From JAGVSR01 sp033765145 (lineage in GTDB: Bacteria > Pseudomonadota > Alphaproteobacteria > Rhizobiales > Hyphomicrobiaceae): 64,000 bases of DNA. The notes under the pieces are model-generated. The model ran no database searches and had not been told where the DNA came from. It saw only the letters and a list, made by a program, of their open reading frames with translations. Of this stretch, positions 45,652 through 54,590 are shown piece after piece (positions within the stretch are counted from its first letter, which is position 1; the number at the start of each line of letters is the position of its first letter). The position numbers and the translations under genes are program-made. The stretch lies in the NCBI GenBank assembly GCA_033765145.1, contig JANRIH010000009.1, positions 1-64,000 of the forward strand. The letters run 5' to 3'.

Positions 45652-46638
45652 TCAAAATCCGTAGACGATTGCGCCACCGGTGAGCCCCGCTCCTGCGGCG
45701 GCCAAGAGTATTTTCGTGCCCGCGCGGGGTATGGCCTCGTCGAGATTGAGCGACAGCGTGAGCGGGATGGTCGCTGCGGAACTGTTGCCATAGTTCGCGA
45801 CGCTCGTAAGAGTGCGACCGGGCGGGATGCCGGTTCTTCGCTCCACAGCAGCGATGATGCGAGCGTTGGCCTGATGGGGGATGAACGTCTCGATATCGCC
45901 GATCGAGATCCGGGCCTTCACCATTGCACGCTCCGCCGATGTTGCCATCATTTCGACCGCCTTCGCGAAGACGACGCGTCCGTCCTCGATGTGCATTAGA
46001 AATGCATGCGGTTCGAGGCCAGCCGAAAACGGCTTCCGGCTGCCGCCGGCCGGGATCTGAATGAGCCCGTAAGCGGAACCATCCGATGCGAGATCGACGC
46101 CGAGCACCCCCGTATCCGCGCGCGATGACGGCGCGAGAACCACGGCGCCTGCCGCATCGGCAAACAGGATCGAACTCGCACGTTCCTCCGGATTGATCCG
46201 CCGCGACAGGATATTGGCCGCGATGACGAGCACGGGCTCTCGGTGGATGCGCACGAAGGCATCGGCGTAGGTCAGCGCATGCAGAAAGCCAGAGCATGCG
46301 CCCGCCATGTCGATGGCCCCTGCTCCAACAAGGCCCAGGCGATGCGCGACGAGGGGCGCGGTCGGCGGCAGCAGGTGATCGGGCGTGGATGTCGCCAGAA
46401 CCAGAAGGCGGACGCGCGATGGCGCGAACCCGAGCTTTTCGAGTGCCTGGTGTCCGGCCGCGATCGCCATATCGGACAGGGCTTCTTCCGGGGCTGCATA
46501 TCGGCGTTCGCGAATTCCCGTGCGGCGCTCGATCCAGCCGGCGTCGAGACCCAATCGCGCTTCGATTTCCGCGTTCGCGACGCGGCGCTCGGGCACGTAA
46601 TGACCGGTGGAGAGGATCGTCGATCCCATGGCGTCCAT
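45652..46638 (-). CDS. bioZ: ketoacyl-ACP synthase III-like, biotin precursor synthase BioZ
   Basis: A 328-residue FabH-like enzyme at the end of the bio operon. The catalytic triad is complete: Cys in GACSGFLHAL, His in FIPHQANAR and Asn in NYGNSSAA. BioZ of rhizobia and Brucella condenses glutaryl-CoA with malonyl-ACP to 5-ketopimeloyl-ACP, which bypasses BioC/BioH. Position directly after bioA argues for BioZ rather than housekeeping FabH. The start is 46638 or three codons later. Separated from bioA by 43 bases. Confidence 0.9.
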   Translation of the reverse strand: MDAMGSTILSTGHYVPERRVANAEIEARLGLDAGWIERRTGIRERRYAAPEEALSDMAIAAGHQALEKLGFAPSRVRLLVLATSTPDHLLPPTAPLVAHRLGLVGAGAIDMAGACSGFLHALTYADAFVRIHREPVLVIAANILSRRINPEERASSILFADAAGAVVLAPSSRADTGVLGVDLASDGSAYGLIQIPAGGSRKPFSAGLEPHAFLMHIEDGRVVFAKAVEMMATSAERAMVKARISIGDIETFIPHQANARIIAAVERRTGIPPGRTLTSVANYGNSSAATIPLTLSLNLDEAIPRAGTKILLAAAGAGLTGGAIVYGF

Positions 46639-46681
46639 TTGGAGGTTGCTACTTGTGCGATCGGCGTTGCGTTTCTAGCAG

Positions 46682-47971
46682 TCACACGAGAGCTTCGGCC
46701 GCGGCTGCGATGGTATCGTAAACGCGATCGAGGTCGTCGCCCGTCGTGCAGAAGGGCGGCATGACGTAGATGGTATTGCCGAGCGGTCTCAGGAGAATGT
46801 CCCGTTCGAGGAAGAAGGCGTAGAGCCTTGGGCCGATGCCCGCAAGGTAGCCCGCGTCGCGCGCCTTCAGGTCGAGAGCCGCAATCGTGCCCATGCGGCG
46901 GACATTCTCGAAGCGTGCGTCGTCACGGAAGTGGGCAAGCCGGCTTTCCTGTGCATCGGCGAGGGCGCTGATCCTTTGGCCGACGGGCTCGTTTCGCCAG
47001 ATGTCGAGGTTGGCGACAGCCGCGGCGCAAGCGATCGGGTTCGCTGTGTAGCTCGACGAATGGAAGAACGTGCGCCGCCGATCCTCGGAATAGTGCGCTT
47101 CGAAGATCGCGTCGGTCGCGAGCGTGGCGGCGAGCGGTATCGTACCGCCGGTGATGCCTTTGGCGAGGCAGAGGATGTCGGGCCGGACGCCAGCCTGCGA
47201 CGAAGCGAGAAGCGTCCCCGTCCGGCCCCAGCCCGTCATCACTTCGTCGGCAATGAGGAGCGTGCCCGAGGTCCGGCACACGTCGGCCATGCGCGCGAGC
47301 ATGTCGGGCGCATACATCAGCATGCCGCCAGCGCCGAGAACGAGCGGTTCGACGATAAGCGCGGCCACATCTCCACCCGCGACGGCGCGGGCGAGCGCAT
47401 CGAGCGTGTCGTGCTCCCGGCCTCGCGCGGGGAAGGGGATGCGCTCGACGTCGAACAGCATCGGTGCATAGGGCGCATTGAAAATGCCGCGCGCGCCTGC
47501 CGACATCGTGCCGACAGTGTCGCCGTGGTAGGCGTGCTCGAGTGCGACGATCTTGCGCCGGGGACGGCCGATGTTGAACCAGTAGCCGAGAGCCATCTTC
47601 AACCCGACCTCGACGGCGGTCGAACCCGAGTCCGAATAAAAGACATGGGCAAGCCGCGCGGGATCGCCGTCCGGGATGGCGAGATTTTCGTTCACAAGAT
47701 CGACGAGACCATGTGCGAGCGTTTCGGCGGGCCGATGCGTGAAGCCCGCGAAAATCACCTGATCGAGGTCTTCGGTCGCCTTGCGGATGGCGGTCATGAT
47801 GCGCGGCTCGCGGTGGCTGTGCGTCACGACCCACCAGGACGAGATGCCATCGAAGATGCGCCGCCCGTCGGCCGTCGAGAGGTAAGCGCCCTCTGTGCGC
47901 GCGATCTCGAGCGGCGGCGGCGCGATGGCATGCTGCGTGAAGGGATGCCACACGGGCGAACGCGGCGTCAT
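46682..47971 (-). CDS. bioA: adenosylmethionine-8-amino-7-oxononanoate aminotransferase
   Basis: A 429-residue class III PLP aminotransferase that makes 7,8-diaminopelargonate. The PLP Lys is in LCLAKGITGG; other motifs are SPVWHPFTQH near the start, GISSWWVVTHSH and DSGSTAVEVGLKMA. The WHPFTQ start is diagnostic of BioA. The ATG at 47971 overlaps the bioD stop by four bases (ATGA). Confidence 0.97.
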   Translation of the reverse strand: MTPRSPVWHPFTQHAIAPPPLEIARTEGAYLSTADGRRIFDGISSWWVVTHSHREPRIMTAIRKATEDLDQVIFAGFTHRPAETLAHGLVDLVNENLAIPDGDPARLAHVFYSDSGSTAVEVGLKMALGYWFNIGRPRRKIVALEHAYHGDTVGTMSAGARGIFNAPYAPMLFDVERIPFPARGREHDTLDALARAVAGGDVAALIVEPLVLGAGGMLMYAPDMLARMADVCRTSGTLLIADEVMTGWGRTGTLLASSQAGVRPDILCLAKGITGGTIPLAATLATDAIFEAHYSEDRRRTFFHSSSYTANPIACAAAVANLDIWRNEPVGQRISALADAQESRLAHFRDDARFENVRRMGTIAALDLKARDAGYLAGIGPRLYAFFLERDILLRPLGNTIYVMPPFCTTGDDLDRVYDTIAAAAEALV

Positions 47972-48609
47972 GCGAAGTCCCCGACCTTGAAATTTTCCGC
48001 GAACGCTCGCCGAAGCGATGTCGCATCGAGGTGCGGGAGACGCGGCAGACGTCCAAGCCGCTTTGCTCCTGCGAACGCGGCAATCGTCTGTTCGCTGTCC
48101 TCGTTGGCGTCGCCGACGAACGCGATGCCGACAACGGGAATGTTGCGCGCACGCAGGGCTTCGACGGACAAGAGCGAGTGATTGATCGTTCCAAGTGCTG
48201 TCCGCGCGACGAGCACGACGGGCGCCTGCCAGAGCGCGAAGAGGTCGACCTGCAGGAGATCGCGCGTCAGGGGGACCATCAGGCCACCGGCGCCCTCGAC
48301 GACGAGAGGCGCATCGGTCAGCGGCAACGCCAGTCGATCGGGGTCGATCACGACGCCGTCCAATTCCGCGGCGCGGTGAGGCGAGAGGGACTCTGTCAAC
48401 CGGTAGGCTTCGGGGAGTATGCGGGTCCGGGGAAGCCCAGATAAAACGGCGACCGTCCGGCTGTCGCCGCCATCGCGCGTGCCCGACTGGATCGGCTTCC
48501 AATAATCGGCATCGAGTGCGCCCGCGAGCGCTGCGGCAAAGACGGTCTTGCCGACGTCGGTGTCGGTCCCTGCGACGACGATCGCGCGGGGGGCTGCCTT
48601 CGCGGTCAT
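47968..48609 (-). CDS. bioD: dethiobiotin synthetase
   Basis: A 213-residue ATP-dependent carboxylase that closes the ureido ring of dethiobiotin. P-loop GTDTDVGKT is at about residues 14-22; YWKPIQSG and VVEGAGGLMVPL are family motifs. The start at 48609 overlaps the bioF stop by four bases (ATGA), and its own stop overlaps bioA likewise. Length is normal. Confidence 0.96.
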   Translation of the reverse strand: MTAKAAPRAIVVAGTDTDVGKTVFAAALAGALDADYWKPIQSGTRDGGDSRTVAVLSGLPRTRILPEAYRLTESLSPHRAAELDGVVIDPDRLALPLTDAPLVVEGAGGLMVPLTRDLLQVDLFALWQAPVVLVARTALGTINHSLLSVEALRARNIPVVGIAFVGDANEDSEQTIAAFAGAKRLGRLPRLPHLDATSLRRAFAENFKVGDFA

Positions 48610-49739
48610 GGCGCGCTTTCCCGGAGCGCCGCGCCGAGCGTCGCGAACAGTCGCTCGGTTTCGTCGCGCGTTGCGTTCAACGTCAGCGAGATGCGGAGGC
48701 GCGACGTTCCCTCGGGCACGGTCGGTGGACGCACGGCGCGGACGTCGAAGCCGTGATCTTGGCACAGGACTGCGAGTTTCGTCGCGCGTGCATCCGTGCC
48801 GACGATGATCGGCTGGATCTGGGTGCCCGTCGGTTCGATCCCGACATGCTTTCTCATGAGTTCGCCAACAAGTGCGATGCGTTCTTCCAACATGCGGCGG
48901 CGCTCGGGACGGTCTTTCACGAGCTTCAGCGCGGCGCGGACCCCGGCGGCCATGAGAGGCGAAGGCGCGGTCGCGTAGATGAACGGGCGGCCGCGGTTGA
49001 CGAGGAAATCGATCATCACTTTAGGGCCTGTCACGAGTGCGCCCATGATGCCGAGCGCCTTGCCGCACGTATGAAGTGATATGACGTCGGGACGACCTTC
49101 GAGTGCTGCGCCGAGCCCGCGACCGTCCGGCCCGTGGACGCCTGTCGCGTGCGCTTCATCCACGACGAGCATCGCGTCATGTCGGGCGGTGATTTCGGCG
49201 AGGTCGGCGAGCGGCGCGCAATCGCCGTCCATCGAATAGAGGCTCTCGACGACGATCCACGGCCGGCCCTTGCCCCCGGTTCTTCGCCACGTGGCGATTG
49301 CGTCTTCGACGGCGGTCACTTCGTTGTGGGCGGTCGCGACGAACTCTGCGCGTCCCAGGCGCATGCCGTCATGAGCGCTGGCGTGGATGAGCGCGTCATG
49401 AACGATCAGATCTCCGCGCTGGGGCAAGGTTGCGAGAAGGGCTGTGTTGGCCGTGAACCCGCCGCCGAAATAGAGCGCGCGTTCCGCACCGAAGAAACTC
49501 GCGGCCTCATCTTCGAGCGCAACGTGCTCGGGATCGTTGCCGCGCAGGAGGCGCGAGCCGCCCGCGCCGATCGCGACGCCGCGCGCCAGCGCGGCTGCCA
49601 ATGCCTCGCGCATCTCGTCGGAAGCGCCGAGACCCAGATAGTCGTTCGAGGAGAAGTCGGCGCCCTTGCGCGGCGAAAGCGATCGCAGCCGACCGCGCGC
49701 CTCGAGCGCCTTCAGTGACCGCTCGTGGCTGTCGTGCAT
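48606..49739 (-). CDS. bioF: 8-amino-7-oxononanoate synthase
   Basis: A 377-residue PLP enzyme that condenses pimeloyl-ACP with alanine. FSSNDYLGLG near residue 30 and GAGGSRLLRGND are family signatures, and the PLP Lys is in HTCGKALG. The ATG at 49739 lies 28 bases inside the end of bioB, in another frame, so the two are translationally coupled. Confidence 0.96.
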   Translation of the reverse strand: MHDSHERSLKALEARGRLRSLSPRKGADFSSNDYLGLGASDEMREALAAALARGVAIGAGGSRLLRGNDPEHVALEDEAASFFGAERALYFGGGFTANTALLATLPQRGDLIVHDALIHASAHDGMRLGRAEFVATAHNEVTAVEDAIATWRRTGGKGRPWIVVESLYSMDGDCAPLADLAEITARHDAMLVVDEAHATGVHGPDGRGLGAALEGRPDVISLHTCGKALGIMGALVTGPKVMIDFLVNRGRPFIYATAPSPLMAAGVRAALKLVKDRPERRRMLEERIALVGELMRKHVGIEPTGTQIQPIIVGTDARATKLAVLCQDHGFDVRAVRPPTVPEGTSRLRISLTLNATRDETERLFATLGAALRESAP

Positions 49740-50758
49740 GGCGGCTCCGCGGTCGCCGGCCCGGTGAGGTCTTCGAGGTCCATGGGCTTGAGACCGAGCT
49801 TGGCAAAAAGTACGCTGTCCTTGTCCTCGCCGGGATTGTCGGCGGTCAGGAGCACGTCGCCGCAGAAGATCGAGTTCGCGCCGGCGAAGAAGCAGAGCGC
49901 CTGCGTCTCGTCGGACATTTCGGTGCGGCCGGCCGACAGGCGAACGAACGATCCGGGCATCATGATCCGGGCCGTCGCAATGACGCGGACAAATGCGATC
50001 GGATCGACCTTGGCGATGCCTTCGAGGGGGGTGCCTGGAATGGCAATCAGCATGTTGATTGGCACGCTTTCGGGCTGCTCGGGCAAGTTGGCGAGCGTCA
50101 CCAGCATATCGAGCCGGTCGTCCGTCCCTTCGCCCATGCCGACGATGCCGCCCGAACAGACCTTGATGCCGGCGGCCCGGACGCGGTCGAGGGTATCGAG
50201 CCGATCGGCGAACGTGCGCGTCTTGATGATCTCGGAATAGTACCGTTCCGAGGTGTCGATGTTGTGGTTGTAGTAGTCGAGGCCCGCATGTTTCAGGCGT
50301 TGCGTGTCGTCGTCCGTGAGCATGCCGAGCGTCATGCACGTTTCCATGCCGAGCGCCTTGACGCCTTCGATCATCGCCACGACCGCGTCCATGTCACGCG
50401 CCTTCGGCGAACGCCACGCCGCGCCCATGCAGTAGCGCGTGGCGCCGGCGTCCTTGGCTTTCCGTGCTTCGTTCAAGACGCGCTCGACTTCCATGAGCTT
50501 CGAGGCCTTTAGCCCCGAGGCATGATGCGCGGACTGGCTGCAATAGCCGCAATCCTCGGCGCAGCCCCCGGTCTTGATCGACAGAAGACGGCTCATCTGG
50601 ATCTTGTTGGGATCAAATGCGCGGCGGTGGACCGATTGGGCGCGGAACAGAAGGTCCATGAACGGCAGATCGTGGATCGCTTTGGCTTCCGCGCGGGTCC
50701 AGTCATGACGGGGCGCCTCGTCGGGGCGCGTCTCGATCGGTTTGACGTGGACGTTCAT
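49712..50758 (-). CDS. bioB: biotin synthase
   Basis: A 348-residue radical SAM enzyme inserting sulfur into dethiobiotin. The CxxxCxxC cluster motif is CAEDCGYC; YNHNIDTSERYY and RLSAGRTEM match BioB. First gene of bioBFDAZ. I see no BioR box or BirA operator in the GC-rich 258 bases upstream. Confidence 0.97.
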   Translation of the reverse strand: MNVHVKPIETRPDEAPRHDWTRAEAKAIHDLPFMDLLFRAQSVHRRAFDPNKIQMSRLLSIKTGGCAEDCGYCSQSAHHASGLKASKLMEVERVLNEARKAKDAGATRYCMGAAWRSPKARDMDAVVAMIEGVKALGMETCMTLGMLTDDDTQRLKHAGLDYYNHNIDTSERYYSEIIKTRTFADRLDTLDRVRAAGIKVCSGGIVGMGEGTDDRLDMLVTLANLPEQPESVPINMLIAIPGTPLEGIAKVDPIAFVRVIATARIMMPGSFVRLSAGRTEMSDETQALCFFAGANSIFCGDVLLTADNPGEDKDSVLFAKLGLKPMDLEDLTGPATAEPPCTTATSGH

Positions 50759-50939
50759 CGCGGGCGGCTCTCCATGCGGCGGCCGGTCGACCGGGTTCTT
50801 TCCGGGGCGGCTCCATCGGGGATGTTTGCACCGCCCGGGCCTCCTGCGGCAAGGGGTGGGGCGGGGCCGGGGCGAAGCGCGCTCCCATGACGCGGGCCGG
50901 GCGTGGGGCCGGGCGGCCTGTTCGGTGGGTGCAAATTCA

Positions 50940-50984
50940 AGCGGCCGGGAGGGGCCTTGAGACCCTCCCGGCCGTTCGTTTTTT
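50940..50984. terminator. strong terminator between bioB and the repeat-protein gene
   Basis: GGCCGGGAGGG (50943-50953) and CCCTCCCGGCC (50963-50973) form a perfect 11-bp stem, extendable by two or three pairs. Six T follow on the plus strand (50979-50984). It separates the minus-strand gene at 51017 from bioB. On the minus strand only a weak T tract follows. Confidence 0.8.
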
Positions 50985-51016
50985 GGGGAATGTGAGCGAT
51001 CGACCGGCCGCTGGTC

Positions 51017-51784
51017 TCAGTACTTGGCCGCGGCCTTGTCGACCGAGCTCGTCTCGATGGAGGTTTCGAGCCCGCCATTCAAATCGGCCGCAAAGCGCGC
51101 TTCGCGGGCCGCATCGACGGCCGCGAGCGATGCTGCGATCTCAACGTTGCGGGCGGCGACGAACGCGACATCCGACTTCGCAGCCCAGTTCGTCAATGCG
51201 GCGACAGCCTTTTCGGCGCGACCGGCCATGATGCGGTCGGCGCGGGCCAGATTGGTGGCTGCGATGGAGGCATTGATTTCGGCGTTGCGGGCTGCGGTGA
51301 AGTCGAGCGCCGTCTCCGTGCGGCCGATCGCGTCCAAGGACGCGACCGTGACGTCCGTCGCTTTCGTCCAGGCCGCGACCGAGCGTGCCTTGTCATAAGC
51401 TGCGAGGGACGCCGTGATTTCCGCATTGCGGGCTTCGGCGAAGCGAGCATCGCGGGTCGCCTCGTAGTTGGCCATGGAGGCTGCGATCTCGGCATTGCGC
51501 GCTTCGATAAAGCGGATCGCGCCGGCTTTGGCGTAGGCGGCGAGCGAGGCCGTGATCTCGGCGTTGCGCTCGGCCACAAAGCTCAGTTCATGTCTTTGCC
51601 GCACGGCGGTCGCCAGTTCCTCGATCAACTCGCCGATGCGTTCGACGGTGGCGCCGAACGTCAGGTGGACGGCAGCGGCGCTGGTGGGGTGGGCCGAGGC
51701 CGAGCAGGCGACGGCGGGTGTCGTGGCCGAAGCGCTCAAGAGCGCCATGGCGAAGATCTGGGATTTGAAGGCTACGCAGAACAT
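51017..51784 (-). CDS. secreted protein made of 23-residue helical repeats
   Basis: A 255-residue protein with signal peptide (residues 1-26, ending TTPAVA), a short linker and then tandem repeats. Units begin at residues 73, 96, 119, 142, 166, 189 and 212, about 23 apart. The consensus is ARNAEIxASLAAY followed by about ten variable residues often ending AR-F. Five units keep RNAEI or RNVEI; those at 142 and 189 are degenerate but in register. The repeats are rich in Ala and Glu and should be helical. No Cys occurs after the signal region. I do not recognise the family. It is monocistronic, with GAGGG seven bases before the ATG at 51784. Confidence 0.8.
   Translation of the reverse strand: MFCVAFKSQIFAMALLSASATTPAVACSASAHPTSAAAVHLTFGATVERIGELIEELATAVRQRHELSFVAERNAEITASLAAYAKAGAIRFIEARNAEIAASMANYEATRDARFAEARNAEITASLAAYDKARSVAAWTKATDVTVASLDAIGRTETALDFTAARNAEINASIAATNLARADRIMAGRAEKAVAALTNWAAKSDVAFVAARNVEIAASLAAVDAAREARFAADLNGGLETSIETSSVDKAAAKY
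51083..51568 (-). repeat. seven tandem 69-base coding repeats
   Basis: The DNA encoding the 23-residue repeats of the protein at 51017-51784. Units are diverged at DNA level, so they are not a fresh duplication; the protein register is kept, with one 24-residue step. Confidence 0.75.
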
Positions 51785-51995
51785 GGAACTTCCCTCGAAA
51801 CTGGCCGGACGCTCGTGGGCGTCATGTGCGGCATTTTGGAGCGAGGGTGCTTAAAATTGTCTGGAAGAAAGATATAATTTCTCAAGCATAACAAAGGCTT
51901 CTGCGTCAACGGACCGGCAACTTCGCTGAAGCCCGAGCAAACGAAAGTCTCAGTTTGGGGCAGAGGAACCGGACCTCGGCATCCAGCCAGCTGCC

Positions 51996-53975
51996 TCAGG
52001 ATGCAATCTTTCCTCCGCCCCTTTTCGTGATCACAACGATCGACGGGCGCGGGGGTATTCCGTCCTTGAAGTCCGGCCAGCGCGTGGCTGGATTTTCGAA
52101 TGTCGCTGCCACTTCCGTTTCGCTCTCACCGGGGTGCTGTACGGCCAGGAACAGCGTCTCCAGATCCGGCGTGAAGCAGGGTCCGCACAGTTCGGCTCCG
52201 GTCGGCGCTCGGAAAAAGAGCCGAGATCGTCCGCGCTCGGCACCTTCGGTTTCGAGACTCCAGAGCCCGTCGGTGCGGCCGGTCTTGTCCTTCGTATTGC
52301 CATCGGTCGCGATCCAGAGGCGACCCTCTGCGTCGACGGCGCAGTTGTCGGGCATTCCGAACCAGCCGTTCCCGGTCGTCGCGGGGTGGAACGTCGCGCC
52401 GACTTCGGCGATGGCGGGGTCTCCGCATTTTAGCAGTATTTCCCAGCGGAAGCCCGTCGCGGCGTGGTCGCCCCTGTCCGGCGTCAGCTCGATGATATGC
52501 CCGAACGTGTTGATGCGACGCGGATTGGCGGCATCGGGGTCGGGATCGTTGCCGACACCGCGCTTGTCGTTGTTGGTCAGGATCACGAATACCTTGTTGG
52601 TCCTGGGATCGACCTCTACGTCCTCGGGGCGGTCCATGCGGGTTGCTTTCAGGGCATCCGCCGCCAGACGGGTCTGGATCAGGATCTGGCCCTGATCCGC
52701 GAAATTTGCGAGCGCGGGTTCGTCGGCGACGAGGGGAAGCCAGGTTCCGCGGCCGTCGGCGTCGAAGCGCGCAACGTAGAGCGTGCCCTTGTCGAGAAGA
52801 TCCTTGTTCGCGGCGCGGTTCTCGGGGTCGACCACGCCCTCGGTCACGAATTTATAGACGTAGTCGAAGCGCTGGTCATCGCCCTGGTAGACGACGAAAC
52901 GCCCGTCCTTGTTGACGATATTGCCGGCACCCTCGTGCTTGAAGCGGCCCATGGCCGTGCGCTTCTTCGGGGTGGACGTAGGGTCCAGGGGATCGATCTC
53001 GACGACCCAGCCGAAGCGGTTCGATTCGAAAGGTTCCTGACCGATGTCGAAGCGCGGTTCGTATCGGCTCCAGGGGTAGGATTCCGAACCGGGGACGCCG
53101 TATCGCGACAGGGCCGCGGCGTGGCGGCTCGCGTCGGCGGCGATCTTGTTTCCGAAGTAGAAGTTGAAGTTCTCCTCGCAGGTCAGCCACGTGCCCCACG
53201 GCGTCACGCCACCGGCGCAGTTGTTGATCATGCCCCTGACGCGGGTGCCGGCCGGATCAGCCGACGTTTTCATCAAGTCGTGTCCGGCCGCGGGGCCCGT
53301 GATTTCCATCTCCGTTTCGGCCGTGATGCGGCGCGCGTAGCGTGATCCGTCGACGACCTGCCAGCGTCCTTCCACGCGCTTTACCTCGATGACGGACCCG
53401 CCATGTGCCTGCATGGAGGCGCGGACGAGCGGCTCGGAGAGCGCATTGATGATGTCCTTCCGCGAGGCCTCATGCGGGTGTCCGGGGTACATGAGTTCGT
53501 CGTTGGTATATTCGTGGTTCACGACGAGCAGGCCGTGATCGGAGCGGCCGTCGAACGGGATAAATCCGATGTAGTCGTTGTTGTAGCCAAACTGACGGGA
53601 CTGGGCCGATGCCGACGGGTTCGCCGGATCGAAGGGCAGCGCGTCGGGCAATACCTTGTCGCCCCAGCGGATCAGAATTTCGGCGTCATAGCCCTCTGCG
53701 ACGTGATGTGTCGCATCGACGCCGGCCGAGACTTCCGGAAACCTGAAGCGGCCGGTGTCGGCTGGCGGATCTGAGGGGGGCTGCTCCGCCGCTGCGACCG
53801 CCCTCGGGGCAACGGCGGTTCCCATGACGGCGACCGCCAATGCGCCAGTCAGCCATTCCCGGCGGGAGAGGCGGTACGCGATGACGTCTCCGAGAGTCGG
53901 CTCCGTCGAAGGGTTGGCCGAGGCATCCTCCTCCGCGTCCAGAGCGGGAACTGTGGTTGCGATGTCGCGGTTCAT
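51996..53975 (-). CDS. phoX: PhoX-type alkaline phosphatase
   Basis: A 659-residue Tat-exported protein of the PhoX (DUF839) family, which hydrolyses phosphate monoesters in the periplasm using Ca and Fe. Tat signal: LSRREWLTGALAVAV with the Arg pair at 38-39. Family motifs: LVVNHEYTNDE, GGVTPWGTWLTCEENFN, RPEDVEVDPRTNKVF and FHPGES-like HPGESETE. Normal length. A possible PHO half-site lies upstream. It appears monocistronic. Confidence 0.9.
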   Translation of the reverse strand: MNRDIATTVPALDAEEDASANPSTEPTLGDVIAYRLSRREWLTGALAVAVMGTAVAPRAVAAAEQPPSDPPADTGRFRFPEVSAGVDATHHVAEGYDAEILIRWGDKVLPDALPFDPANPSASAQSRQFGYNNDYIGFIPFDGRSDHGLLVVNHEYTNDELMYPGHPHEASRKDIINALSEPLVRASMQAHGGSVIEVKRVEGRWQVVDGSRYARRITAETEMEITGPAAGHDLMKTSADPAGTRVRGMINNCAGGVTPWGTWLTCEENFNFYFGNKIAADASRHAAALSRYGVPGSESYPWSRYEPRFDIGQEPFESNRFGWVVEIDPLDPTSTPKKRTAMGRFKHEGAGNIVNKDGRFVVYQGDDQRFDYVYKFVTEGVVDPENRAANKDLLDKGTLYVARFDADGRGTWLPLVADEPALANFADQGQILIQTRLAADALKATRMDRPEDVEVDPRTNKVFVILTNNDKRGVGNDPDPDAANPRRINTFGHIIELTPDRGDHAATGFRWEILLKCGDPAIAEVGATFHPATTGNGWFGMPDNCAVDAEGRLWIATDGNTKDKTGRTDGLWSLETEGAERGRSRLFFRAPTGAELCGPCFTPDLETLFLAVQHPGESETEVAATFENPATRWPDFKDGIPPRPSIVVITKRGGGKIAS

Positions 53976-54312
53976 TTCGATGCCCCCATGGCCTCAGTCC
54001 CCGGGGCCTCGTTGCCGTTCGACGGGGACCCTAGGCGTCACACTTGAACCCTCTGTGACAGGGACGCCGGGCATCGACTGCGACACGTCCGGCAGTGTTT
54101 CGAGGACGATTCTAGACTTTGGTCGAAGACGAAAGCACACGCCAACAATTGTCATCAAGTTTGTTCGGTGAATGTTGCCGAGATTGTAAGGTGATTTTCC
54201 GATTCAGATTTGTTCCTCGAAATATTCGTATTAATTCGAATGGCCAAACTCCGTCGCCTGCCAATCTTCGCAGTTGCGATCGGCGTGTATATTCATGGTG
54301 GGTCAGTCGGCC
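53976..54312. other. 337-bp region upstream of phoX
   Basis: Divergent region between phoX and the small gene at 54313. GTGACAG at 54055-54061 (CTGTCAC on the phoX strand, 80 bases before its start) resembles one half of a PHO box; no good second half is seen. From about 54120 to 54300 the sequence is AT-rich for this genome. Confidence 0.4.
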
Positions 54313-54570
54313 ATGTCAGATGAAGAACTAGAAGAGCAACTGGGGTCACTTCTACTTGCTCAAACCAAGTTTACATCCGCCGGTTACGAGGTCATCTACG
54401 ACAAGGCCGGTCACGTGATCATTACGCGGGCCGGTCATCTGCGCGGCATCTGGCTGTGCGAACGCGGTGAACTTCAATGGATTCCAGCGGGTTACAACGC
54501 GCCGACGATCCGCGTCTCCAGTACCGAAGCTGCGGTCGACGCAACACTCGACTTCTTGAAGATCGCTTGA
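54313..54570 (+). CDS. small hypothetical protein (85 aa)
   Basis: An 85-residue soluble acidic protein starting MSDEELEEQLGS. GGTGGG lies about 11 bases before 54313; an ATG at 54295 has no site. It has a two-part look: an N-terminal helix and a beta-rich middle (YEVIYDKAGHVIITRAGHL, RGIWLCERGELQW). No family recognised. The gene lies in an AT-rich patch beside phoX, with lower GC upstream than its neighbours. Confidence 0.5.
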   Translation: MSDEELEEQLGSLLLAQTKFTSAGYEVIYDKAGHVIITRAGHLRGIWLCERGELQWIPAGYNAPTIRVSSTEAAVDATLDFLKIA

Positions 54571-54590
54571 AAATCCGCGCAGTGGGATCT

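Noticed and set aside
46931..48181. Open frames of over 400 codons antisense to bioA
   Set aside because: BioA motifs on the minus strand are unambiguous; the opposite reading has no domain and results from high GC.
50759..50939. BioR operator upstream of bioB
   Set aside because: No TTATCTATAA-like palindrome is present; the region is GC-rich without A/T palindromes.
51083..51568. Possible CRISPR-like array because of regular spacing
   Set aside because: The repeats are diverged at DNA level, lack spacers, and are an open coding frame with signal peptide.
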